From Hybos culiciformis (taxonomy: Eukaryota > Arthropoda > Insecta > Diptera > Hybotidae): DNA of 64,000 bases. The notes beneath the pieces were generated by a model. That model was not told where the DNA came from. It saw only the letters and a list, made by a program, of their open reading frames with translations, and made no database searches. Each line of letters begins with the position of its first letter. The first letter of the stretch is position 1. The stretch is taken from the NCBI GenBank assembly GCA_964007475.1, contig OZ023275.1, forward strand, positions 26,311,052-26,375,051, in the 5' to 3' direction. Positions 13,441 to 27,000 of the stretch are shown here, in pieces. A program made the translations under genes and the position numbers.

Positions 13441-16400
13441 AGTTGGTTTCTAAATTTCGAAAAGTAAACCCATCTGTTTTCGCCAAATAAATTCGTTAAT
13501 TTTTTGAGTTAGAATGAGCAAAGAAAATGTGTGGAATGTAAAATGAAATATATTTTAATTTTATTTGCTGTTTTGAGCTTCCTATGGTATAGAATTATGC
13601 TACTATATAAAGGAGTTTTAGTTCCATTTTTCTGTTCGTTTGTTCTTCAAATTAAGTTATTTAATATTTTGAAAAATCAATAAATATATAAAGATATTAA
13701 TCTTTTATATATTTTATATATATTATAATTGTATATATTATTATCAATATAAATGTATATTATTATCAATAGTTTTTAGGCAAGTAGAGATCTTAATATT
13801 TACTATATTCAATTTTCCAAGAAAAGTTGAGCTAAATTTACTTTAATTTCCATTAACTTATTATCTAAGAATATTGATAGAAGGAAATTATAAATATTAT
13901 TTCGCAGTCAAATTTGTATTTATTTATTTAGAAGAAAGAAAATAAATTTTCTTTTGATCGAATGATATTTAAACAAAATTTTGCAATTTATTTTAAATAT
14001 TATGCTCACGGATATAGAAGATTTTTATTAAAATGATTTATTTTTGATTATATTTCATAGAAACATATTTCATTTACAATTTTTTTTGTTCTAAAGTACG
14101 CATTTTGAATGAAAATTTTTAAATATGCCTAACCAGATTTCAACATTTTTCGATTGCCACAGAATTAAATCAACAGAAGAGTATTGGAGCTCGGTAAATG
14201 TTGTTTATAGTTATTGTGTTGATTCGTAATATCATATTTAAGAGAGTTAACATCTACGCCAGCTCTCGAATTATGTCTTTTATAAATCTTAAACTTTAAC
14301 TTTTAATAGGTTTCACAAGATAAAAAATTAAATGCATTTTTATATAAATTGAATTAATTTCCTGTGGGTTTCGTTTTACACCATTACAGCTAATATAAAA
14401 ATATACATATTTTGTCAACTTAATAGAAAAGAATCTAATTGAATATTTTTGTTATATATATTTCTGTTTGGAATAACTTATAAATGAAAATGTAAACTTA
14501 CTCCTCAATTTATATTTGTTTACAATTTTTACTTCATTTATTATAAAATAATAACTTCTTTTTTTTTTGTATCCTCTTCTTTTCTGTGAAAAATGATACA
14601 TTTTCTTTCAAAAGAAAAACATCATAAGATCATAAATATGGGTGTATGGTTTCATTTTTATATTTTTATTTTATTATGTATTTTTTTTTTAAGCATAAAA
14701 GAAAATAAAAAAAAATTTAAAAAAATAATAAAAAGTGAAATTTTCTCACAATAAAAATAAAATATATATTTAATATGTACCTAACTTTGTATATGCATAG
14801 CATACATATGTATTTTATTATTCTTAAAAAGAAATTTTTTAAATAAAAAATTACCCTTTTTGCAAAAATAATAGAAAGAAAAAAATCTTTGAGCAAAAAA
14901 TAAAATAAATAAAATTTATTTAAGAAAAAGGCAAGTTAAAAAAAGATTTTTTTTTTCATGTAAATTTTTTTTTGTTTTTTTATTTTCTTGTACTTGATAA
15001 AAGCCACTTCCGGATATTGTAATTAATCATAAAAAAAAAATATTTACATATATAAATAAAAATAAAAGAAAGAATTATGGAAAAAATGAAAAACATAAAG
15101 CAGGGAACGTGATTTACATACACAAAAATAAAATAAATAAAAATATTAGACACTGAAAAAAAAATGCTAAAATAAAAAATCAAATTTCGATTCAAACACC
15201 AATCTAAGTCCAAACTTTTTAGCTTTTACCTCGGATAAGACATTTAGGAGTTTGGATAAGACAGTTACGACTTCGAAGCTCTCAATCAACCAATGATTTA
15301 AATAATATATTTTAAAAAGAATTTCAAACTTTTAATGTGTTCCGATGAAAATTAGTAATTTACATAGATAGACGTCGATTGCATAAACTTAAAAAAAAAT
15401 GGTTGGACCCCGATTTTTTCCAGGGTTTCGAATTGGTGGCTTAAAAATATTTTCATATTATCATGTTAATTAATGTATTAAAGGAAACGAAAATCTGACT
15501 AATATTTTTTTTTTATCAGTGTATTGAAAAACAAAATATAAAACACTTCTTCTTGGTGGTGAATAAATATCTTGGCGTAATAAAAAAAATACTTTTTCTC
15601 ATTTTGAAGTTTGAAACTCGTTAGGAAAAAAAAAGTGATGAAAATAAAAAAAACAATTTTCTTTCCAAAAATACGAAAAAAATAAAATAAAAATACAATA
15701 TTTTCTCTAAAATAAGATAAATTTCCTATATTTAAAGAAATGAAAAAAAAACAAAATAGAAAAAATGTTGAATGAATGATATAAATAAAAATAAAAAAAA
15801 CGTAAATTAAAATTCGTGTGTGGAAATGACTCTTTTTTTTTTTTTCAATTGTAAACTCAAATAAAAAATGATGTTTTGTGTGTGATTTTTTATATTTATG
15901 CTTTTCTCTGTTTATCTTATGTTGATGATTTAATATTTTTTATTTTTCGAAAAAAAAAAACAGAATAAATGTTTCTTTTTTTTTTCTGCTCTGTTGTGAC
16001 AAATATAATTTCATTCGTTCTTCAAAAAAAACAAAATAAACAGAATAACGAAATGAAAACAAAATAATAATAACAAAAACATAACCAAAAAAAATTAGTA
16101 AATTTTATTTAGTAAAATAAAATTTTGTGGATAATTAGCATTCATTACAGTGTTAGTGCTGCAAAACAATATACCTATATGTATGTTAAAAAATAAAAAA
16201 AAAATTAAAGTTAAGCAAACATTTTATATTCATTCAAAAATGAATGAAAAATAAAAATATGTAATGTAAACAAAAACATAATAAATCAAAAAATATACAT
16301 AGTGATTAAAAGCTAAAAATTTGGCAAAATAAATAAAAAATATTTTCATTTGATAAAATCGGAATAAATTAAAATTTTTAATTTATAATACACATAAAAC

Positions 16401-19400
16401 AAAGTTTATTTAAAATTTAATATAGTGTTTAATAACGATATAAAGGTAAGTAATTTATGATTCTTTTTGATTTAAATTTTTAAGTTCGTATAAGGCTAAT
16501 AACATTTTGACAAAATTTAACATTCGGTTCAATAATATTCGTTTCAAATAATATTGTACTTCAAACTTTAATAAAAGTCTTTATATTTAGCTTGTTTTCA
16601 CTCAAATTTCTATTTTTAAGCCAAAATTGAATTTAAGTAGAAGAATTGTCTGCAAAATGAAGTTAATATTAGAATCTATTTCATTTCATTTTAGATGAAT
16701 AATTTATAAATTTATAAAAACAGAAATTAAATAATTTTCCTACATAAATCCACATTTTAATAAGATAAGATTTCATTTATTACTGTAGTACTTAATGAAA
16801 AATCATTTAAAATTAAAAGTTAAATAATATATAATGTAAATTAATGATTCTTAAGTACAAAATGTAGGTTATATTTTCAAGAAGCAATTCACACTATGTG
16901 TTACAGTTAAAACTGAATATAAAACATTATAATATATTATTCATGACCTAGGTCACTAGACCATAATGTTTTATGCCACAAGAAAAAAATAAAAAATAAA
17001 AATAAAAACTCTTTACATATGCTTATGCATAAATAAACACAAACATAGACAGAGTGTATTTAGGTTTATCCTTAATGATTGATAGAACTAATTTATTTTA
17101 TTGGGGAGAAAATCATGCGAAAATTGCTTTATATCTATTGAAGATATTTATATACATTATATTACAAATGTGATTTGAAGATGTTTATTTATTAATTTAT
17201 TCGTACAAATAATTTTTTTTATTTTTTTTGAACTTTCAACATAATCTTTGACCCTAACACATTCAATTCAACAATTGAAAAATTAAATAAGTGTCATACA
17301 ACATTACAGTATAATATAATATGTAGTATTTAATAATACTATTGATAAAAAGTCGTAACTAAAGTTAGGCAATATTTTTGTTTAAAATGATTTACTCTTG
17401 AGCACGATTTGGCATGTGACACTTACAATTTATTGAAAGAATTACTATTCTATCACCTGGAATATTAGTTGATTGTTGTACCTCGTCACAAAGAAAAATA
17501 TATTTAATATATTAGTAGATTTAATTTTATTTATTTCATTGAACCATATACATATACATATATAATACATCATAAAATTAGGTCAAAATTAATTTACAAA
17601 TGGAATTACGATACTTATATATAAGTACAATATAAATATAATAATGTTTTCTTAATAATGGAACAGTCTAATTGAAAGTTGAATAATTTTTGTATATATA
17701 GTTAAAAAAATAAATTATAATGATAGTTGGTTGTCTCTTCAAAGGGTTAATAAAATTTTTTTTATCTGCTTTACATGCAAAATAATGATAAAAGAATAAG
17801 CGAAAATAGTTTTAAGAACTTTAATAAAATAAAATTAATTGTTTGCTTCTTCATTCTATTTGTTCGTTTTTTTTTTATTTTTATACTTAGTGGCAATAGA
17901 ATTATTAATTAAAAAAAAAAAAAATACTTTTCTTTTTTTCTTCTTTTGTATGTTAGAAAAATTAAAATGTTTTTTCTTTGAATTATTTCAGAGATTTATG
18001 ATTCAATGTTTTTTTTTATCTTTAGTTTACATTTAGTTAGATAATAATTATTTAGAAATCTTTTTAAGCTGAACAGCCTTATTATACAATGAAATAAAGT
18101 TCAAGAATATCGTAACCTTGCTTGGCCTGAGTTTATTTATGGTTCCTAAAATAATTAGGAGGATTTATTTAATTTGAAAAAAGTTCAGATATGCTATTTA
18201 ATATGATTTTAAATTTTTCCCAAATACTTGAAATCAATGACAGTTTTCATACCTTTAATCAAGGAATTAAAAACTTTGAAAGACAGAAAAATGTGGCTTA
18301 GAAGTTCGTGAAAAATGTAAGAAGCACTATTTGAATTTATAATAAATATTCCAGATAGAATTTCTCAGAAATTAATAATTATTAACATGATGGATATAAC
18401 ACCATTTCAGAAAACTTAAGTCTAAAGCCGATCTAAGGACAAACTATGTATAAATGTTAAGAAAACTTTTGTTCCTTTAGCTCTTTTCAAAAAGCCTAAC
18501 TTGAATTGAGAATCTATGGTAATTTAATAATCAATTTTTTATCTTTCATATAACATGGACCATTAAATTCTATTGGTATTAATTTCCCTTTCATACTATC
18601 AGCTTTAATAGAAAACAAAAAAAGGTTGAAGCTTAAAACAAATTCGTAATAATTATTATTTAGCAAAAACTTCTCATTTAATAATTAATTAAAAAAAAAA
18701 AAAAACGAAAAAGATAATAAATTATAATAAAATAATTTATTAATTCTATAAAACATTTTAAAATAAAAATCATGTACTTTTTGCAAAGATATTTTTAGCA
18801 AAAACGAAAAAAATAAAATAAAAAATTAAAAACAACATTAAAGTAAATAGACAAATTTTTTAAATCTTTATTATCAAAAATTTTTTGATATCTACACGTT
18901 TTTTTTTGCAAGAAAATTGTTCAGATAATCATATTTTGTTGTGAAAAATGAACATAATTTTTCATTATTATTATTTTTTTCTTTTTTTGCGTTTATTTAT
19001 GTTGAAGAAAATTAAAATTATTAAAATCTCTTAAAGACATTATAATTGTGATAATAAAGTCAAGAAAAAAAAATAGGAATCTTTAAAGAGAATTTAAATA
19101 TAGAAAAATAAATATAATAAATGTAAGTAGGATTAAAATTATATGAAAAAAAAATATCATATCTATGTAATGTTTGTAGAACATATTAAATTAAGTTTCA
19201 TATATACAGAAGAAGAAGAAGAAAAAAAATAAAATAATAAAAATTGCCTCTTGGACGTGATTTTAGTTACATCCATTAATTTTATGAGATTTTTTTTTCT
19301 TTCATTTCAACTCACTTAAAATAATGAACAGAAAGTTCCATTTAATTAATTTTAATGATCTTGTTTTTTTTTTTTTTTTTGGCTTTTTAGTAAATTAAAT

Positions 19401-21510
19401 AAAATTTAATGCATATATAAATCCTGATTTATTTTACCACTATCCACAATAGTGTCATATTTTTAACTCTTAAGAATATTTATTCTAGAAATTTTTGCTT
19501 ATAATAATATATAATTAAAGTTAATTAATAAAATGGTTGAGAAAATATAAAGCTTAAATAAAATTTTCACAATTTTTGATTCTGTTGTTCTTTAAAGCTT
19601 AAATAGACCCAGTTCATAATATGCGATATAACGATATTCAACATGAGTGTCCAGAAAGGGATTTTTAGTTAATTTGAATTGAATTTGATTTAATTATAAT
19701 CAATTGCAATGGTAATGCACTATAATAATTTTCAATTCTGTGCAGATATTAGATAGTCCTCAATCTAAAATCAGTACTTTTAGTTGAAAAGATACTGTTG
19801 CTAACTTTCTAATAAGAGCAAATTTGATGCAACTGTATATGAAGTGTTTATTATTGTTATAAAAATTTATTTTACAACCCGCTTTTAGTATAGTTTTAAT
19901 GGAATGAAAATTACTTACACAAATTAGTAATATATATACTTCAAAATTGTATATTATTAGATAAATTTATTTTAGTGTTTCTCATTATTTATTTATAAGG
20001 CATTTACGAGTATATTTATATTTGTATTCTTTATATTCTTTAAGTATATGAAAAAAATATAAATAAATACATATATCTAAACAATTTTTTTTTTTGCAAT
20101 TTTATAAATTATACACACCTAAATCTTAAAAAAAAAGAAAATATATATCTATGTATATTAAACTGACCATTTATGTATGAAAGATACGAATTCTTTTCTT
20201 TCTTTTTTTTTTATTTTTATTTTGTCATAAAATTCTTTAGTTCTTTGGATTTATGATTTCTTGAAAACGAAGGATGAAAAAAAAAAACAAATAAATAAAA
20301 ATGAAAAATAGGTTTCTCGTCAAAAAATTGTAAATGCTCATTGTTATTCAGATCAAGTATATCCCTTTTATGATTTTAATTCTTGACTTTTTCTTGATAT
20401 TGTTTTGTTCTTGCATTTAGTTTTTCTCTTTATTATTATTTTTTTTCATATATAGATATATATATTTTTGTTCCATTCATTTTCAGAAAAAAAAGGGCAA
20501 ACAAATTTTGTGACTTTATCCTTACTCCCACTTGACTTATATTCTAATGGATCCACGTACATAATATTATTTTGAAAATGTTTATAACGGTACACATTAT
20601 ATGATCCTTGTACAGATTTTTATTATCATGTTCACTGAATGATATTAAATGTCCTATGTATTAGACATCATTATGACAAAGTGTTATTTTTAACAAATGA
20701 AAAAAAAAAGAAAAACTTTAAAATAAAAAGAAGCTTCATTGTTTCTGTTTTTTTTTTAGTTTTCTTGTCCTTTCTTTGAAAAACGAAAACCAGAACTCTC
20801 TACGGAAAAAAAAAGAAAACCAATAACTTAATATACAAACATGTATGTGGGGACCCCGAAGCATACTTTTTATGATATCAAATCCAAAAACTAATTATGC
20901 AAAAATATTTCTTTACACCAAATTTTTTTTTGGAAAATTTTTTGTATCTATCCAAATTCACGGTATAATATGAATATTAAGCTCAGTATTTCGCACTCGG
21001 TTGTAAATTTTACTAATTATCATAGAAACTCATTTCATAATAAGTAAAAGATCATATTAAATCGGAGGTAGAATAATTTTTGGTCAATTTCTTTCGTGTT
21101 ACAAAGTTTTTAAACGATTTTATATATTTTGAACACATAAACCAATTATACTTTGAATCAGTTTCATATATAGATATTTTTTTTTTTGCCTCTATTTGAA
21201 TTCATTCATTTTATGCACAAAAACAAATTTATTTCGAATTTTATCTCTGGGGTAGAACTTTATTTTTTTTTTATTTTCTTTTTTTTTTTGGAAATTTCAT
21301 TAAAAATATGTAAAACCCTCAAACCAAAATTACGTTTTTCTATTTCTATTATATAAAATGAAATCGAATTGGTATTGCGTATAATCTGCTCAAAACCGCA
21401 TAAACTCAAATTGATTCAGAAAATCAAATTGAAAATAAAGCACTTACGATTACAATTCAAATAAAATTTAGAAAGCTTGAAAAAAAAATTAAAAGAATTT
21501 ATAATATAAT
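13441..21510. other. AT-rich DNA, no gene seen
   Basis: Homopolymer-rich throughout. Notable: GGATAAGACA twice (15233 and 15254), a good 5' splice-site match AAGGTAAGT near 16443-16451 without a recognisable exon, the nested palindrome at 16919-16974, and GGGGACCCC at 20849-20857. No gene. Confidence 0.55.
16919..16974. other. Nested palindrome around TGACCTAGGTCA
   Basis: The perfect 12-bp palindrome TGACCTAGGTCA (16944-16955) has the form of two everted AGGTCA nuclear-receptor half-sites with no spacer. It sits inside a wider inverted repeat: ATAAAACATTAT (16919-16930) and ATAATGTTTTAT (16963-16974). It could be a regulatory site or a small transposon relic. Confidence 0.45.
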
Positions 21511-21881
21511 AAGCGAGTCACACTACAACTAAAAAGCCACTACTCATGACGGCTTTTTTAAATGCGTTCACACTTGCACTTTTTGGTTTTTTTTCTTTTT
21601 TTTCTCGTTTTGTCATATCTTTTTCCTTTTTTTTTGGGAATTTTTTTTGTTTTTTTATTCGTTTTTTTTAAAAAATTGCCGCCAACTTCCTGAAAGTATG
21701 CAATTGTTAGTTTATTTTTTTCTCACAGAGCTCATTTGTTATTTGATCCCTGATTTTCTAGTGGCTTTTTGAAAAGCCACTAGCTTTTTTTTCTTTTTTT
21801 TGTATGGAAAAAGCCACGAAATAGCCACAACGATGATAGCTTTTTCAAAAAGCCATTAAAAAGCCGAAGTGTGACAGCCTT
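21511..21881. mobile_element. MITE-like element with AGCCAC repeats and a perfect central palindrome
   Basis: The left end, AAGCGAGTCACACT, and the right end on the other strand, AAGGCTGTCACACT, match at 11 of 14 bases. Inside, AAAAGCCAC and its complement GTGGCTTTT occur several times, including a perfect palindrome CTAGTGGCTTTT-TG-AAAAGCCACTAG at 21758-21783. Such repeats near both ends resemble transposase-binding motifs. GC-richer than its surroundings, with no open frame. The target duplication could not be fixed; superfamily not assigned. Confidence 0.6.
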
Positions 21882-22621
21882 ATAAGTATGTAGTATTGTG
21901 AATGAAAATTTATTAGAGATAACAACAGCTTGAATAAAATTTATTTTTCAAAATTATTTCATTTATTGAAACATATATATCTTCTTTTATCTTGTTGAAG
22001 TCACTCTTCATTGGTTACAAAAATGACTTATGACAGTTTTGACAATAAATTTAAGACATAATGCATATGTAAAAAAAGCCTTTGTACCTTTTATATCTGA
22101 CCACAAAATGTGCTTATAATTTATATTTTGCTTACAATTTTCTCTCATAATGTGGTTAAATACGCTCCTCATATATTAAAATTATGTTCATGTTTCTTTT
22201 TGTTTTCTTTTTTTTTTTTTTTCTTTTTTAATAAATAGATATTATTTTATGAATTTTATAATCCAATAGACCATAAGAAAATAATAAAAATCATATTCTG
22301 TAAAAAAATATATGTACATATATATAAAAAAAAAAAGATTCTCAAAAAACAAATCACGTAACATTTGGTTTACATATAAAATTACCAAATAACCGAATTA
22401 CGAAAAACAAAATTAGGGAAAATTTGTAATATAACATCTGGTAAAGTCTCTGTTCTAAGTGAATAAAATTTTTAGTTTTCCTAGATCAACCTAACATTAG
22501 AGATTTTACTTTATACTTAAAAAAGATAACATTTGTTAAAGGAAACAAGAAAAATAAAACGTAATATTGTAAATTTGCCTTTGAATCAATTAAATATGTG
22601 CGTACAGAAACATAGAAAAGC

Positions 22622-22668
22622 CTATGACATATTAAAGTCATAGAATTTTAAACAACTGATGCATCAGT
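22622..22668. other. Perfect palindrome beside a short hairpin
   Basis: CTATGAC (22622-22628) and GTCATAG (22637-22643) form a 7-bp stem. Eleven bases on is a perfect 14-bp palindrome ACTGATGCATCAGT (22655-22668). Function unknown. Confidence 0.4.
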
Positions 22669-22720
22669 GAAGAGTGGAAATAAAAAAGAAACTTAAAAGC
22701 ATTTTCCCAACAATAGCGGA

Positions 22721-22758
<38 letters not shown>
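22721..22758 (+). repeat. (ATT)n microsatellite
   Basis: About 12.7 uninterrupted ATT units, the longest trinucleotide run seen. Likely length-variable between individuals. Confidence 0.95.
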
Positions 22759-23931
22759 GTAAAATATTCCTTTATTATCCTTTTGAAAATAAAATTTCAT
22801 TTAATATTCCATAAAAAATGCATCGTTATTCGAGTCTTTATGGAAAATCTTTATAGTTCTTTTAAATTTAACTAATTTTATATTTTATTTTTTATTTTTT
22901 AAATAAGCCTTTCAAAAGAGATTATGAATAAGTTCTTTTTGAAAATGTGCACAGAAAAAAGAATATAATATTGCCTATAAACTTTTAAGTATTTTAATGA
23001 AATAAAATTGATTAAAACTGATTTTGTAAAAAAATGAATTTGAATTTTAAATTTGAATGGAAAATTAAAATCTATAAATACTAGTAGTTGAAAATTCGCA
23101 ATTTCAATGTTTTTAAATTCGAAAAATATCCATATCATGTTCAGCATTATATTAAGCATAATCTAGCTATGATGTGCTCTAATAGTATGTGATGCTCTGA
23201 AAAAAAACTTTTCTGCCTTAAAGGTCTTGTTAACAAAAAATAAACATCAAATACATAAAATAGTTATTTACTTACTACTAGGTTGATTCTAAGAAACTAT
23301 TAATTTAGAGGGTTTTAAAACTAATTTATTTATTTCGTTTTTATTCATAGTTTACCATGAGAACGAAAACTCCTGGTTTTTTCTTTCTCTTTATCCTTTT
23401 TAGATTCAATCATATTTTTATTTTTTCCACTTTAACCGATTTTAAATATAGTTGACAAAATATACAAAGAACAGGACCTTAAGCGAAAAATTTAAAATAA
23501 GCCTAGGGGAATATATGCATAAACAAATCAGAATAGCTTTACGCAATTTTTCAAAACTTTTGATTATCTATACTACAAATAAATTAAATAAATACAGTAT
23601 ATGTATCATTAAATAAACTGAGAAACATTTAGATTGTAGGATTCTAACTATTATGTACAATTAATGTTATAAACATTTGGTTTAAAAAAAATATATTTCC
23701 AAGAAATTTGGTATTTTCCATACATAAATATTAAAAATAATGTTTTCCTTATAATACTAAAAATCTGTATTATTGATTTTGAATAATAATTGTTAGGACT
23801 TAAAACTGGGAAACTTGTGAGAGTTATTTAATTTCCTTCGTCACTGGGGTTTTAAAATTAAGCTTATACGTACTTGGGCCAAAAATTTGTTAAATGCGTA
23901 CTTTCATCAATAGAATAAAACAAAGGATATT

Positions 23932-24010
23932 TCTTTTATAATCTACAATTAATACATCTAAACATCACAGATCTTTTATAATCTACAATTAATACATCTA
24001 AACATCACAG
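23932..24010 (+). repeat. Exact 40-bp tandem duplication
   Basis: TCTTTTATAATCTACAATTA... AACATCACAG is present twice with a 40-base spacing and no difference over the 39 repeated bases, suggesting a very recent duplication or an assembly artefact. Confidence 0.85.
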
Positions 24011-27000
24011 TTTTAAGTTACAATTTTATTTATTAAAACTGACTATAATTTAATAAATTAAAACCAATATTACACTAAGAACTTGAATCAAGAATAAATA
24101 TTACAAATCCAACTTATCTGAACCAATCTAATATTTATATAAAATTATTTTTTATTCCATGCATATAGCAGTTACACTATATAACGAACTAAAAAATATA
24201 TAAATATAGTTAGTAAGACTTATATTGTGTCAACATTAAAACGTACATACATATATTTATTTATATCTTCCACTTTGATAGTAGTTAACTTCTAAACTTT
24301 TCAATTTATTATAACAAAATGAAAGAAAATTGTCGCTTTATTCAAGTTTTCAAAAACAAAAAAACAAAAAAAAAAGAAAGTAATTTAACAAATTACTTTT
24401 CTTTATTTTCTACACAATTTTTTTTTTGTGTACAAAATTGAAGCTTTTCATTCACTGATTTTTTTTTCTTAACATTTTTAGTTTCAAAGAAGTTTATTAT
24501 GTGATAAGCTTAAGTATAGTAAAACAATTTTTTTCTTCTCATAACTGGTAAATTAGTTAAAAAAAAATAAATAAAATTTAAATGAAGAGACATTGATCCT
24601 AATTATTTTAAGCATTAAAACTATTAAATGTATGTGTAGTAAAAGGATGAAGACTTTATTTCCTTAAGCTCGTGGTTTTTGATGTAAGAAAAGTAAATAT
24701 ACTTATTTGCGAAATATATTTATAGATATTAAAGTGAAATAGTTTAATTAATATAAATATATATAAAATTTGTTAGAAAATTAGTTGTAATGAATTTTAA
24801 AACTATAAATATATGTAAATATTATCTACCGCTGAAATTTAATAATTTAGAAATTTATTCAAAACTTCAATATTAACTTTAAAAAAGTGCAGGATATTAT
24901 AATTATATTTTCCTGAACCTGACATTTAAAAAAAATATCTTTAACATTGAATTCGCTATATAAAAATAAGTGTATTTTTTTTATACCAACTAAAGTACAA
25001 ATGAAGCAATCAACATTATCATTTATTTAAAATAAATCAAAATCTGTTATAGTTTACTTTTTAAATCTTCTATATAATAAAAGGATAAAAATGGTAATGC
25101 AATATTCTTGAGAAAATAAAAATAATGAAAAAAATAAGCAATATAATAATAATAAAATTTTTTTACTTAACTTTAAAAACATAAAATTTAATTCTAACCA
25201 AACATAATAAAAAAAAAAGTAAGTCATTCATATCAAAAAAAAAACTTTAAAAACTTATTCATTAGTACCGGATATCTTTAACAAATTTTTTGCAAGAAAA
25301 AATAAACCCCCCTATATGTATTTTCCACAATGTAACGTATATAGAAAATACGTAGTTTTCTTGTGTTCGTCTTATATTATTTTTTTTTATTTATTTTTTA
25401 TTTTTTTTTTTCTTCTTCTTACTTCTGACGCTCCAAAAAGTGAAGCAAATTCTTGGTCAAATATGTACAATGTACATATTTTAAGAAAACCTAGGAAAAA
25501 AGAAAAAACTTAATAACTAATGAAACTTTTATGAACTTCCGTTTGTTGTCGTATCCTTGTTAAAAAAGTTTCTTATTTTTTTTTTCCTAATTTTTTTTTT
25601 TCATCCTTCATAACAGCTCTGTATGAGTGTATATTTTACATGTAGAAAAGAAAAACAAAATTCTCTCAAAATCAAAATTCGTACAAGAAAAGAAATTTAC
25701 ACAAAAAAAAAATTGTTAAAAAATTTGTGATTCAGAATCATAAAATGATTTTCATATATAACAAGTTTGTAAAATTAATGTAATTTACATTTTTTTTCTA
25801 TTTATGACACACATAAAAGTCTTCCTAAGTGACGTCTTGGAGTCATATCGTTTATCCTTGACTTTATGCATACTTGTAGGTCTAAGTATACTTTAAATAT
25901 ACTTTTTGTTGTCTGATTGACAATCACTACATATCTTTGATCTTTTAAATAATCATTAATATTAATTTATTTTAAATATTGATACATAAGGTAGTTGTTA
26001 TAATTTCTCTGTATCCCCTGTTATGTGCGTAGGCCAAATTGAACTAGTTAACGACAATACTACTAGCATTAGTTTTTGTTATAAAGAGGAAAAATCGTAC
26101 TTTTACTTTGTAATTCATCAATTCATATGATTATAGCAATGTTCGATTTATTTAATTTTTTTATTTTATAATTTATTTATCGCTAGAAAAAACAATAGTA
26201 AATATAATTTTGAAGTAACAATTTCTGCTACAATTTATTTGTTGTAAATTTTTGACGAGTTATTAAATATTTAATAATAAATACAACATTTTGATCACAT
26301 ATAATATTGCCAGAAAATAAGGCATTTTATTTCTAATCTTTCTACTATATTTTATAGCTGAATGTCCATTGAGTTTTGTTCTTTTTTTTTTAGAAAATTT
26401 TAACCTGGCATTTACGTCCCAGTATTCAAACCTAAAATGACTTAATAAATTTTTAAACAATATTGTTGTGAAATAAAAATCTAATTTCGTATTCTGTATA
26501 ATATACGTATAATTCTTCAATAAACAAAATATTACTTTAACATTAAGTGAACATTAAATAAATTTTGTTGGTAAAATACTTATAATTATTTACCATTTGA
26601 AACCATCCATCTATAAATAATTTAGGAAACGTACTATGGTTTTCCTCAGGAATAGAAAAAAAATTATATATATATATTATGTACAAAAAATAAAAATTAA
26701 AGATTCTTTTTATGAATTTAAATGTATATCTTATTTTCCCTATACCGAACATTTTTATATTAAATAGGAAAAAAAATAAAATTAAAATACCAGTTATTGT
26801 AAAAGACTCTTGTCTTGGAAAATTTATTATGAATTAAATAAATATACGGCTTTTTGAAGAATGAAAAAAAAAAAACAATTTTTTTTTTTAATTGCACATA
26901 AATAAATAAAAAGATTTTTATTTTTTGGTTTTCCATTCTAGTAACTTCTTAATTTAAATTTTGCAAATCAAATAAAGATACTTTTTTTGATACAGAGAAA

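Noticed and set aside
16443..16451. AAGGTAAGT as a real 5' splice site
   Set aside because: No upstream exon, start codon or 3' splice site in a sensible position; such a match is expected about once by chance.
20849..20857. GGGGACCCC as a Rel/NF-kB-type site
   Set aside because: A single site without neighbours or a nearby gene; kept only as a note.
22721..22758. (ATT)n tract considered as part of a CRISPR-like or regularly spaced array
   Set aside because: Simple trinucleotide repeat without spacers; CRISPR arrays are not expected in an insect nuclear genome and none was seen anywhere in the window.
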